Shown here piece after piece: positions 13,985 through 25,900 of a stretch of 64,000 nt of DNA. The DNA comes from Rhytidiadelphus loreus (Eukaryota > Streptophyta > Bryopsida > Hypnales > Hylocomiaceae), in NCBI GenBank assembly GCA_947034895.1, contig OX344764.1:37946935-38010934 (forward strand). The letters are read 5' to 3'. Position numbers and translations under genes: made by a program. The notes under the pieces were generated by a model. It was not told the DNA's origin. It saw only the letters and a list, made by a program, of their open reading frames with translations, and ran no database searches. Each line of letters starts with the position of its first letter. Position 1 is the stretch's first letter.

Positions 13985-16036
13985 GGCCCCGGTGACAAGA
14001 CCACCACTTCCAAACTGCTGCTCCTGTAGTGCTTCACGTCTCCTTCATTTCGGTCTCATCGAACTTCAGACGCCAATCCTACATCCAAGAAAAAGGATAT
14101 TGGTTCCCGTTGCTATTGGAGGACACAGATTCTGTGGTTTATCATTCCGCAAGTGCATGCGGTTCCTCAACCAGGGAAACAGTAGAAAATCACTGAGTTC
14201 GTTGAAAGAAAAACCCATGAAGCATCTACTGAAGCTCGTGAAACTCTCACAATCGGCTTACTCTGTACAAGTTGCACCAACATGAAAATGATCACACAAT
14301 GCCCTAACACCTGAGCATCAACAACAATGCACACATTCTACGAATTTGCACAACTAAACCCCTGATGCGTCCCTCCGCCATGCACCATTACGCTACAGCA
14401 AAGAAAGATTCGTAAAATCTGATCTTCATGAATTATACATGCTGTTCGCTAGGGATTTTTTCGACGCCTTACCTCAACACGACGCACGATCCGCTTCAAT
14501 TCGCAATTCTCCGAAAAAGCATGCCGACGAAATAGAAAACTCAATCGCAGCCAAAGAATGGTCAAATTTCTTAACTTAAGATTTTTCTTGTCCTTCCTCG
14601 CCGATATAATTTAAAACCGGGAAATTCCAGTGCAGATATTGACGTGCTCTCACTGATCCACCAAGAATGCGAAGCTCATGCTGTCGGAGAAGCGTGAAAC
14701 AACTTCGTGACGAAGCTGCTCGTCGAGGCTGGAACCTGCTCGGCATTGGGAACAAGTTTGAGAACACTGGGCACGCGTCCGAAAACACACAGACTACAAC
14801 CAGGTCTGATTCGGGAACAAACCTAGCCTAGAAGGACGGTCCTATTACCACTTTTTCAAACAATAAACTATGTCATTTTGTATGCTCCCATTTGGAAACC
14901 ATATATGAGGGGAAATTTTTATTTTTATTTTTCATACATCGAATCATATGTCTTTTATAAATCACAAAATTTTCAGGGTTTTTTTGTGAAAATTTAAAAT
15001 TACTGTGATTTTTTTTTTAAAGGTGAATAAAATTCATATCAAATACAAAATTATCTAGCTAAAAGAGTCTAAAAATTCACCACATGTGTTTATTACTCTA
15101 CAAAACAAAAAAATCATAGTGTAAACCAAATTTCTATGCCAAGTTATAATTAAAAATTTGGCATTCCATGATTATAGGTTCAAATTACAAACTACAATAA
15201 CATTTCAAATTAGAATAGAAACTAGACTTCATTAACTTTTTTTTCAATAGTTGGTCTCATATTCAAAAAACAACATTTTTAGAAATGAAACTCAATCAGG
15301 AATAAGGAGCTCGAAGTTGCTATAATAAACTATAAGGTGTTTTGAAGATCTGTATTTGTCTATCAACATTGCAATCATCACAAAAGAATTTTGGAGAGTC
15401 CTACTTGCATTTGAATATCCTTAATATGTCACCACATAGTTTTGGATGAAAAATTGCTTTTATGTGTCTCTTGCAAGTGATTCACATTTGTTGATCGAAC
15501 CATAATGGTCTTCATTGTCCTTCTAGGGTTAGAGCATTTGCACCCTTGCATAATAATGTTGAAATTGACATTTCATAACTTACAAATCTATATTTGTCAT
15601 GTCCTCCAACTTTTTTGTTTTCCACCATAGATTTTTTTTGAGGCATAGACCTAAGACATTAAGTCCATGACTGCGTTCCTACGTATAGATACAATTATAG
15701 CTTCCCATTGTAGAACCTTGGAGGGGATTATCAATCTTGTCCTTTTCAAGATTTTAATGCGGCTCTCTTACTTCCCTACGTGGTTTAAAAGGAAATCTAA
15801 AAGCACCCCTTTGTACAATGGAACAATGAATGAAGTTTTTGCTATGTGTAAAGTTGCATGAGTGTACTCATTGAATTCATTAATTGATGACTTTCCAACC
15901 CAATTCCAACCTTTTCATCCCCAATCCCCAATCTTTGAACCTCAATTGCACATTCAATGCAATAACAATTACATTAGAACCCAATAAAACTAAATTGGAT
16001 CCAAAAGTAGAACTCTAAAATGAACTACATACTATA
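13985..16036. other. 5' flank of the polymerase gene, then AT-rich intergenic DNA
   Basis: 13985-14820 has genic base composition and probably holds the untranslated leader or a first exon of the minus-strand polymerase gene. I could not fix its boundaries. From about 14830 the sequence turns AT-rich and no gene is visible. Confidence 0.5.
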
Positions 16037-16290
16037 CAGTGGTTAGCAAAAGTGTTTGGACAGTAATGAAGATCCTTAATTAGTAGTGGTAGTTGTTGAT
16101 TTTTGCAAATGGCGTTGATTTTTTAAGCTAATTATAATATTAGAGATAGGTGGAAGTCAAGAGAGTGCATGAGTGTTAAAATTGAGCCACTTACAAGTGA
16201 AGCAAAGGGAAATGTATCATCCAAGGGTGTCCGATTCAATATGCACAGAAGTTGTGCATTCGGGTAAATGCAAGAAACACTTAAAGCCCA

Positions 16291-17314
16291 TTGTCACACC
16301 CTAGTTTTTTATTTTATTTTTTATTATAACTTTTGTATTTTAGCTCCAAATGATTCAAAAATTATAGGAAAGAACCTCATAACTAATATGTACCTTCACT
16401 AATTTTTGAGTATTTTTCAAAAATATTTTACTATTTTTAAACAGCCCCGATATTTTCTCACAATGGCCAATTTAGGGGGGTTTTGCAATCTTTTTCATTT
16501 AAAAAAACTAACTTTTTGCTAAAACTTAGAGAAGTTAGTCTCCTAGTACATTTTTAGCTACAGTCCAAAGGAAATTTAAAAGTACTTATTTTTAAGTCGT
16601 GTAGGAGTCCACAAAAAGAGCATCTTTGTGCATTTATTTTGAAGCAATGAAACACTTTTTTGGTGATTTTGTTTCTTACATATCATCAACAAAAAGTTAT
16701 CTCAACATGGGATATTTTATTTGTTTTAAAAATAAAAAATCCTATTTTTTACAAATTAAAATGTCAGAAGTGGTATTTTCTTCACCCGTTTTAGGATAAA
16801 AAGCATGTCCAAAATTCTAGTGAAGAAAATACCACTTCTGATATTTTAATTTGTAAAAAATAGGACTTTTTTTTTTAAAAACAAATAAAATAGCCCATGT
16901 TGAGATAACTCTTTGTTGATGATATGTAAGCAAAAAAATCACCAAAAAAGTGTTTCATCGCTTCAAAATAAATGCACAAAGATGCTCTTTTTGTGGACTC
17001 CTACACGACTTAAAAATAAGTATTTTTAAATATCCTTTGGACAGTAGATAAAAGTGTACTAGGAGACTATCCTCTCCAAATTTTAGCTCAAAATTCGTTT
17101 ATTAAGATAAAACTGAGTGCAAAAAACCCCTAAATTGGCCATTGTGAGAAAATATCGGGGCTGTTTAAAAATAATAAAATATTTTTGAAAAATCCTTAAA
17201 AATCAGAAAAGGTACATCTTGGTTATGAGCTTCTCTCCTAAAAATTTTGAGTCATTTGAAGCTAAAACACAAAAGTTATGGCAAAAAAACAAATGAAAAA
17301 GTAGGGTGTGACAA
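16291..17314. repeat. Long foldback (inverted repeat), arms about 495 bp, 34-nt loop
   Basis: The sequence from TTGTCACACCCTA (16291) to 16785 returns as its inverse from 16820 to TAGGGTGTGACAA (17314), with scattered mismatches. The spacer is only 34 nt. It lies between the left TIR and the transposase remnant of the Tc1-like element, so it inserted there. Outside the arms, a shorter inverted match (TGCAAGAAACACTT at 16269 and AAGTGTTTCTTGCA near 17332) continues the symmetry. A transcript would form a near-perfect hairpin, a possible source of small RNA. Confidence 0.85.
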
Positions 17315-17444
17315 AACGCAACAAATAGGACAAGTGTTTCTTGCAATCACCCATTCAAAGAATCTTACTAATGAACATATATATACAAAGACTTCTTGCA
17401 TTTTCGAATTCAAAGTGGTTGCTACAGATTACAGTCGATTAGCT

Positions 17445-17824
17445 ATGGCTCCCAGAAGGTCTCTTGATGAACGCTAGTTAGTTCTTGAGATGCACGAGAG
17501 AGGGTATTCTTACTTTGAGATTTCAATAGTTTTAGGAATTTCTAAAAGCACTTGTTATGATATAGTTCGAAGGTTTACTGTGAGAGGTGATCTAAGAAAT
17601 GCGCATTCACCAGGAAGACCTCAAATTCTTGATAAACGTGCTAATCGTGAGGTTGTAAAGTTGTTACAACGTCCATCTAATGGTACAGTTGCAGTAGTGG
17701 GGAGAGAGTTGCGATCTCAAGGATTGGATTTGAGCGATGACATGGTTCGAAGGAGTCTTCAAAGGCAAGTATGAAAGCCCGTGTGAAGACTAAGAACTCA
17801 AATGCAACTAAGTGTCCTATATAA
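17445..17824 (+). pseudogene. Tc1-like transposase, N-terminal fragment
   Basis: The translation MAPRRSLDER, stop, LVLEMHERGYSYFEISIVLG and onward matches the paired helix-turn-helix DNA-binding region of Tc1/mariner transposases (typical features: SKSTCYDIVRRF, then GRPQILDKRANREV). Near 17770 the reading frame shifts and continues as MKARVKTKN, the usual Tc1 segment LKARVK. One in-frame stop (17475-17477), one frameshift and complete loss of the DDE domain make it a pseudogene. Confidence 0.8.
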
Positions 17825-20039
17825 CTATCTTGCAAGTGCAATCCTCTATAATTGCACCAACTTTGATGTGTATGTTGTTGTAGTTGCATGCATAGTAGTT
17901 GTTGTAGTTGCAGAGTAGTTGTAGAAAAAAATGTAGGAAAATGGAATCGTAACAGAGTGAGTATTTTACATCCTATATTTGTTAGAAGTGTCGATGTGGA
18001 CAACTTTGCGTTATGTGGAATCCACAACTATAGTGCAACTAAAAATCAATTCAAAGACAACTAGAAAACAACTATAGAACAACTAAAATACAACTAGTTT
18101 ACAACTACAAAACAACTACAAAACAACTACAAAAAGACAAGTTATGCAACTAGGAAATGACTACATTTCGAGTAGAAAAAAACTATAGAAAAAACAAAAT
18201 ACAACTAGTTTACAACTACAAGAAGACAAATTATGCAATTAAGAAACGACTACATTTCGAGTAGAAAACAACTAAGAAATCATTGGAAGATTAATATATA
18301 ATAACTGTAGACAACCAGAAGACTACAAAACAATTATAATCAGATTTGTTATTTGAAATGCTATGGAACTTGCTTCAAGTTTACAATTTGTTCTTTTGTT
18401 ACATGAGTTAAATGAATCATTGCCCTATATAAAGCTCATATTGGTTGAAAACAACACTTTCAAAATATAGCTCATAATGGCTTCTACAACTTTAAGATAA
18501 ACTTGGCTGGCTTCCATGGAACAGAGGATTTCTAGTTGACTCTTTCTTTCACAAAATATAATACATTTGTATATGAAGTCTCTTTGAACTAAAGAATAGT
18601 ACAAAGATAGTTTCAAACTTGAGAATAACAAAATGGATTACAAAAATTTCAATATTTTGCAAATGTTAAAAGATTGTCTTCTTTGGATAACTCTATGGCT
18701 CCAACCAAAAATGGAATAGGAGGAAGAGGTGGCACATCCATTGGAGTAGTCAAACTAGAAGCTTAAATAATAATGTTGACAAACACATTTGATGTGTTTA
18801 CAAATCTCTATCAAGCACAAGTTTCTTCAAGTAATACTACTTTTCAACCTTCTTTCCTTGCATCATCTAGAAAATAATATTTTTATAACATATTTTCATA
18901 TTCGCCATGTACAATGATGATAGACAAATTTAAAGAAGATGTAAGAAAAATGTCAAAGAATTTCTTTTTTCTAATTTGTCTTTGAAAATTTGTTTATAAA
19001 TTTTTATTAAAGACTTGAAATATTAAATGGATTTTTGAAGATAAAAGGTTGTTTGTTTTCCAACTTTTAAAAGCTTGAAGTTTTTAAAAGAAAAATAGTC
19101 TACTATGTTTAAATGCGGTCTGAAATTTTACTTTAATATAATTCCTGCATTTTATATATCCCATATCATTTGTCATACCTCCTACCACCCCACTTGTATA
19201 AATAACTCATCTTCTTAACACCCTAAAATCACAATAAGTGGCCTTTGGAGCTACCTAACATAATTGTTTAGTATGGTGAGTATTGTATGATATATGGTGT
19301 ATATTGTATGGTTACTATATGTGCTATATTATGTATGGTATATTATATGTGTTGTATTATGTATGTTATATTGTGTATAATATGTTGTATATTGTATTAT
19401 GAGTATACTAGTTGACCATCAATTGCAAATGAGTTGTAAAACACTTGTATGCAGTCGATTACAAATTGTACAAATGTATCATCAAGATGCATAGTTGTTG
19501 CAAATAAATTGTACTCATGATTCATGAGTTAGAAAAAAGTTACAAAAAAGTTGTACATATCCTATAAAGTAATCACAGTAGTCATAGAAAAGTCATAACC
19601 TAGTTACAAACCAGTTGGTAAGAAGTGGCAAACATGTTGTAAATGAGTTGCAAACTGCTTACATTGTCCCATAATCATTGTCCCATAAACATTGTCCCAT
19701 AATCAAATATATACTTAAAGCAGTTGCGAAGTAGTTGAAATGAAGTAGCAGACTAATCGCATCAAAGTTGCAATGAAGTGACGAACAAGTTGCAACTTAG
19801 TTACCGACTTCAAACAACACTGAATACCACGAAGGCAACCACGTCATAAAGCGCATCGATGAAGTTCCACATAAGCTACAGAATGCGGGACTAAAACGTT
19901 TTGCCTTGCAACTACAGTGCAACTAGAAATTTGTCCATAGCAATTGGGGCCCTCCAAATTCTCACCAGTTGCAAATGTTCGGTACAACTAACAACTAGTT
20001 GCTCTTTGTAGTTGCAAAAACCCTCATTTTCTTCTAGTG
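17812..20039. mobile_element. CACTA-like non-autonomous insertion with CAACTAC subterminal repeats
   Basis: It interrupts the Tc1-like transposase. The right end reads, inverted, CACTAGAAGAAAATGAGGG, a CACTA-type terminus. Many copies of CAACTACAA or its inverse lie near both ends (17870-18290 and 19390-20010), as expected of CACTA subterminal repeats, and a unit of about 100 bp is duplicated at 18090-18280. I could not find the matching CACTA start on the left, so that boundary is approximate. No transposase is present. Confidence 0.55.
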
Positions 20040-20108
20040 TTGATTATGTCTATGCCTGAAAGAGCTGCTGACGTTTATCAGGCAAAGAGTGGCTATATAC
20101 GATGGTAG
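20040..20108 (+). pseudogene. Tc1-like transposase, C-terminal remnant
   Basis: The codons read MSMPERAADVYQAKSGYIRW and then a stop, matching the usual Tc1 transposase C-terminus (SMP-R---V--A-GG-T-Y pattern). It lies just after the CACTA-like end and 298 bp before the right Tc1 TIR, which confirms that the two transposase pieces were once one gene. Confidence 0.75.
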
Positions 20109-20432
20109 TCATTCTGAGTGGTTGAGGGTTGTGCCTCCAATCTCTTGAATTGATTTTGTAGCTCATGGTTCAATTTTTTTAGTAAATAAACAAAAATATA
20201 TATTTTTGCATACACCCATTTCATGTGTTTCTTTTTTGGTTAATCGTCTGAGTGACTTTTTTTATTATGAATGTTGTGCTACATGTTCATAGCATCTATG
20301 TACTCTTGTGTTAAAGTTCTTGCAATTTTATAATAACCTCTTAAGGATTGCTAGTTCATTTTGTAGAAAAACGTATCATGTTCGAACACTTTCGCTGATT
20401 CCACTGTATATAATGGATCTACTTACCTTAGG

Positions 20433-20509
20433 GGAAAGACCACTTATACTCCTTGATTTTGGAGGGAGTGCCACTCCCTCCAAAATCAAGGAGTATAAGT
20501 GGTCTTTCC
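20433..20509. repeat. Perfect 38-bp inverted repeat with a one-base centre
   Basis: The arm 20433-20470 (starting GGAAAGACCACTTATACTCC) is repeated exactly in inverse at 20472-20509, separated by one C. With one mismatch the symmetry extends a few bases further. It lies 26 bp beyond the Tc1 right end and could be a miniature element, a cruciform or a hairpin-RNA source. It is not a bacterial-type terminator in this context. Confidence 0.9.
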
Positions 20510-22900
20510 ACTAAGAGTATCTTTCTAAAAGAAATTCCTTGTTTTCCACCCTTACACAATAAATATGTTCCATAAATAATAAATTGATCACTCACAAGTT
20601 GAATGTAGAAAAAATTGGTTGAACTTGGATTTGGTAGACCTAGATATTATAAATTATGTAGAAAAAATTAAAAAGAATATGGAGCACACTACATTCAATT
20701 TCAATTGGCCATATGCTAGGCCTTTTTAGCACAAAGGTAAACATGCTCCTAATTGCAACTAAAACAAGAGTTCCTCAATCTCTTTTGATATGTTTCAATT
20801 ATGTGATGACAAATGGAAATGTGGGTAAGATTTGTAATGAATTTATAAAAATTGAACTTTGATATAGTATTATTACATTGTTCAAGAAGGCAAAAAGTTA
20901 TCATTATTTTTAAAAATGAAAAATATTCTACAAGGTTGGTGATTCAACAAACTTGTGAAGTGGAAAAGGGACACTAATTTCATGCAATGAATGAACATTT
21001 TAGACAAGCCTTTACGATAAAAGAGATTAAACACTAATGCAAGTGATTTTATTTATTAGTAGTTTGTGCTATAAAGGTGAATAGAATATATTCTTTTGAA
21101 TGAACCTCAAAGCCCCCCATTGTGGAATAAGTCACTATGATTTGATTAAATTTAAAGTCACACCAAAATTTCAAAAATTTATCATCTATATCCATAGAGT
21201 GTTGACTTGAAAGAATGATTTTTTTATTTATTTCACTTTGAGATAGAAATGACAATTTTGAATGATTTTTGCTGAAAAATGGCATTGGAACTTGAAGGAG
21301 TAAGTGAATTATCTTTCAAAAGTAAAATGTGAAAATTTGAGAGGTTATTTGGCAAAAAAATGCTCCAAAATCTCAATAATATCACTACATTTTGCATGAA
21401 TAAATGTATTTTCTCCATATTCTACATCCAAAATCCACATTCATGGATTTCAGAAGTTTCATTTTTAGGGGGGTGTCTTATAAAATAAAAAAATAAAAAA
21501 AATCATTGGAGGTTAAAGAGTTGGACTTCCAACTTTATAACATGATTGATTACTAGTAGCACAAGACTTAAGGTAAGGATACTAGCACAATTACTATTAT
21601 TAGACTACAAGTAGTTGTGCAACATTTGGATGACACATAGGTCAACATAATAAATTTCATACCTTCAAACTTGAATTACATGAAGTATCCAAATAGAACA
21701 TCTAGTACTAAAATCAATTTTGCACCTAATTATGTTCTAAAATTGTTTCTTCAACATAGGTGCATATTGATTTTGGAGATGTACACAAAGTGATGACGGT
21801 GGTTTAAATTAGGGTGCAATTTGGGTGCACCCACCTTATATTGATCAGTATAGGGATGGCCATTAAAAAAAAGGTAGTAAGATGCATTGATTGTAAGGCA
21901 AAGAATATAGTTCCATCTTTCAACTTTATCTCATGGATGAAGAACAAAATACTTTACAGCAACGATTAGTTCAAATAACTTCTCATTTATCCAAAGTAAT
22001 AACTAGAATCTTTAAAAGGTGGTAACCAAATTGATGAAATTGAGGCAAGTTATACATATGTACAAAGTATAAGCAAAAATGCGCAAAAGAGGATTCAGGC
22101 GTTAAGCATTGAACAATATCTACAAAATAATACCGAAGGACTAACTCTTGAAACAACTACAGCACAAAAAGTCTGCAGGCTTTAACCACCGGTTGCTGAC
22201 TTCAACTTGCCTGATGCATGCTGGCAGAATCATATTCCAACTTTGAGTGCCGCTTCGATTGAGTTGAACTTCAGCAAATACAACATTACTGTCATCACAA
22301 CTCAAACATTGCATGACGCAGATCCACCGTTTCTGATCCTTCTCGCTTGAAACCAAAGCAACATAACGCAGTGCCATATTCCTCTCGAAAGAAAAGAAAG
22401 CTAAGACAAACTAAGATTCTCATTCAAGGAGTGCAAAAACAGAAAGTCTGCAATTTAGTAAGCACATCATCACATTCTAAAGCCAGTTGGGACCGAGCAT
22501 GAACCCTTCTCTTGTAGACTCAAATATTTCAATCACTGTGGAGTGCTCTCACATGGAGCTAGCTAGGAAAATACTAAACGATTGAGACCGTGCAAGGACT
22601 GTCATGCTCAAGATTGTGTCCAAAAGAATTTAGATTCTTTTCCACGACGGATCAGTTCCAAGGGTGTTGAGGCAGCTCCTGAAGAACAAAATTTCGAGGC
22701 GCGTTCTGTGCAAGGGGCCAATTTATCTGAGGGGCGGGTTCAGAGAACCCCCAAGTTGACAGAGGCAAAGATGCAACACATGAACCGACAGCAAGCTAGC
22801 TGAAGGGATGGTTCTCCTAACCAGTAGTACCGCTCGAGGAACCACAATGTAAATACTGTAATTATTCAACATATTGAAGGAGCCCTGCATAATTCCGAGG
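20510..22900. other. Intergenic, 3' flank of the Ca2+-ATPase gene
   Basis: 20510-21900 is AT-rich with no recognisable gene. From about 22000 composition is more genic and probably includes the 3' untranslated region of the minus-strand Ca2+-ATPase. A 78-codon minus-strand open frame (22141-22377) resembles nothing I know. Confidence 0.5.
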
Positions 22901-25900
22901 TCATAACCAGGCAATGTCGGGCTTGGGAAGGGCTGGTGCGGGCGCCACTGTGGGCTTGCTATCATGAGCGTTTGGAAAAAAGGCATACCTAAGCCTGGAG
23001 AAAAAGGGCTCAGTCGAAGGGGGATAGTAAGACGGAGGGAATGGAGGCATAGGCACCCGAACGGTTTCCCCACCAATGACAGCCTCTAAAAACTTCGTTC
23101 CTTCCGGATAACGCGTTCCATCTAATTCGCCTTTCTGTCCCACCAGCACCGCCGTGATTGCTCCTGCGGTTCATTACAATCACTTTCAGAAGTTCCTAGC
23201 TAATGCTCGCACAAATGAACTACTGTATTTACTCAACTGCATGATCCTTTCACGTCATGTCAAGTACAAGCACAGCTTTCAGCTTCAAACAAGTTCAGTG
23301 AAGATCAAGCTCTAGTGCAATGCTTCACTGTTAGTAGAACATGTATCGAAGCAACAATATATAGGATTTTCGTAAAATAATGAGCCAGTTGAAGTTGAGA
23401 ATGTACCCCCTTCACTGATAACAATCTGGGGTGCCTGCCTCCAAGGTGTCAGATATGTGTAGAATGGTGCATCTGGTACAGGGATAAATTTTATCGCAGC
23501 AGCTAACGGCATACTGCCGGCGGTATCCACAAGGTCATTCACAACGCTTCAGACTAGTGTTGGTGAATGAGTATAACTGGCTAAGTTCAATAAATACACG
23601 AACTGAGAAATATTAATCGTCGAGAGAGTGGCCGTAACATTGGCGTAGTGACATACCTGATTGAACCCAAGATTATACACAAAATCCACATTTTCCAATT
23701 TAATCCTACTGTAGAAGCAAAATCACCTGCAAACTCCACTATAAAAGCCTGCTACCTCATGGCCCCAAAATGAGAGTCACTGTCAGTATATATGCAAATA
23801 TTACGTAAGCCGGATCCTTCCATACGTATCTGCGTCCTTAATTATATATATATATAATTTCAATTTTTTTTTCCTTCAAAGTGAGCCTTGAGTATGACTG
23901 AGAGTGTACCTGCATAATACAAGTGAATGCCATGACGTTCAGGAAGAGCTTGTTGGATAACAGGCCTTCATAGACATTGAGAGAATCAGGCTTCCTTGCA
24001 TTTATCTCATTGAATACCTGATCATTCCGTTCATTACACCATGATTGATTCAGCAGAAGATCAACTGGGATGAGTTTGATCGTGACACAATCCTTTCAAG
24101 GAGAGCATACAAGTTTAGAATATTACCCGCAGTGACTTTCTAAAACAAACCATTTGCACCTGACAGAATACGAAGGCGTTGAATATAATCGTCTGAAGCT
24201 CCTCTTCTCTTTTGGTCTTCCCTGTGGCTGAATTCACCTGTGACACTGGCCCCCAGAATTAGTTTATGCAAAGATAGGACCAAGGATGATTTCTAAGCTT
24301 GCTAGATTGCCATCTCAAGTCGAGGGCAGAGCCTCTATGAAGCAACCGTCAGTTCAAATCTTACCAAACTTCACATCCTCAAACAATATATTTTAACAGT
24401 ATCTTCTTAAAATTAGGCGCAAGATCAGAGAATTACAGTCTCATCTTTAAGACCCAGAATATCGTAGCCTTTAAAATGCAGCACAAGCAACATGGCCAGC
24501 TGGTACAGAGACTGCATGTGAAAGTCAATTATAGGCTGAGTTGCGTATGAAGCAGAATTACAGTTTTGAACATTCAAATGCGTGCTAAAGGGACCTGAAG
24601 GTTACTCTCAAAAAAAATCGGTCTCATATAGCTAGTTCTTCATATAAAGTTTTTGAGTAGGCGAAAGAGATTAAGACATCTTCAAATTTGCAAGCATGAG
24701 AATCAAATAACGCAACGCTTTAGAATAATAACTAAACAAAGATTAGGGTATTACTTACCTGGCCTACAATGTTGCGCCACATGATGTTTGTAATCAACGG
24801 AGTCCTACAATTTTAGACCCCATCACAGAATTCAGCGCTTTCGAATGGAGACGGACAACTTTGCAGGCTTTAAAGTCTACATGTCTTGAGAATTCAGTAT
24901 TATACGCACTTGACACATGCTAGCTTAATTTTTGCATTGATTAGAGACTGAAGCAGTGTACTGCTGCTAGCAAACAGAAATGTACCGTAAACAAGGACAC
25001 ATGTGATAAGAATACTTCAATTCAGGGCAAAGTTGGCTTATAAAGGACACCTAACTTTTGAGCATGCTCGCGAATTTTTGCTTACGTGGATGGTATAGGT
25101 GGCCTTTGCATAAGAATCTCGGTCGGAGGCTCCGTAGCTAAGGCCAACGCACCCAAAGTATCCATAATCAAATTCACCCACAGCAACTGTTCATTTCAAA
25201 GTCAGCATAGTGAGCAGTGCGGTAAAGGTCTCGGTAACCTTCCTAAAGCCATCCCATGCAGACCTCTTCTTTTATAATATTGTAAATTAATAGAGGAACT
25301 TTTGGTTCACCACAGAATATCCAGAATGAACTGAACAAAACTATAAGCCAAATTAAAGTTCAAATACACCTGCACAGCTGTAAGAGGAGCCTCGCCACTG
25401 GCTACAGCAGTTACAAAATTGAGCAGTAGGGCCACCCCGTTCACTGTAGTCTGAAATTGTATAAATTTCTGGATGTTCACGTATATTGACCTTCCCCACC
25501 GTACTACCTGCAGCCAGGACCAAAATTAAGCCCCCGTTTGAAATATCGAATCCAATACACTACTTCAATCTATTGTGCTTGTCAAGTCGACATTCATTTA
25601 TCTGATGAAGTTCTTGCAGTTGAAACCACTGACATCAAGTTGGATTGGGTGCAATATGTTTCATACCTTAACAATAGAAGAAAAATTATCGTCCAATATT
25701 ATGATATCAGAGCTCTCCTTTGCCACCTCGGTACCGGCAATACCCATGGCAAGTCCAATCGACGCCTTGACAAACAAAAACGGAAGTTCAGAAAAAACCC
25801 AAGAGAACTTTCATCTGTGAGGACGTGCAGGTCAGCATGCCGTTACTTAAACGGAAACGTAAAATGGTCATATTCCTTAAAATGACGTGTTTGAAAGCAC

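Larger units (their letters stand above)
16037..20406 (+). mobile_element. Tc1-like DNA transposon, dead, with two nested insertions
   Basis: The left end CAGTGGTTAGCAAAAGTGTT (from 16037) and the right end, read inverted as CAGTGGAATCAGCGAAAGTG (ending at 20406), are TIRs of typical Tc1 form, each flanked by TA. Inside are the N-terminal DNA-binding part of a Tc1 transposase (17445-17824) and the last residues of one (20046-20108). The catalytic DDE core is missing, replaced by a CACTA-like insertion, and a 1-kb foldback sits in the 5' part. The element cannot move by itself. Confidence 0.8.

Noticed and set aside
22141..22377. 78-aa minus-strand open frame downstream of the Ca2+-ATPase
   Set aside because: No similarity that I recognise; probably 3' untranslated sequence.
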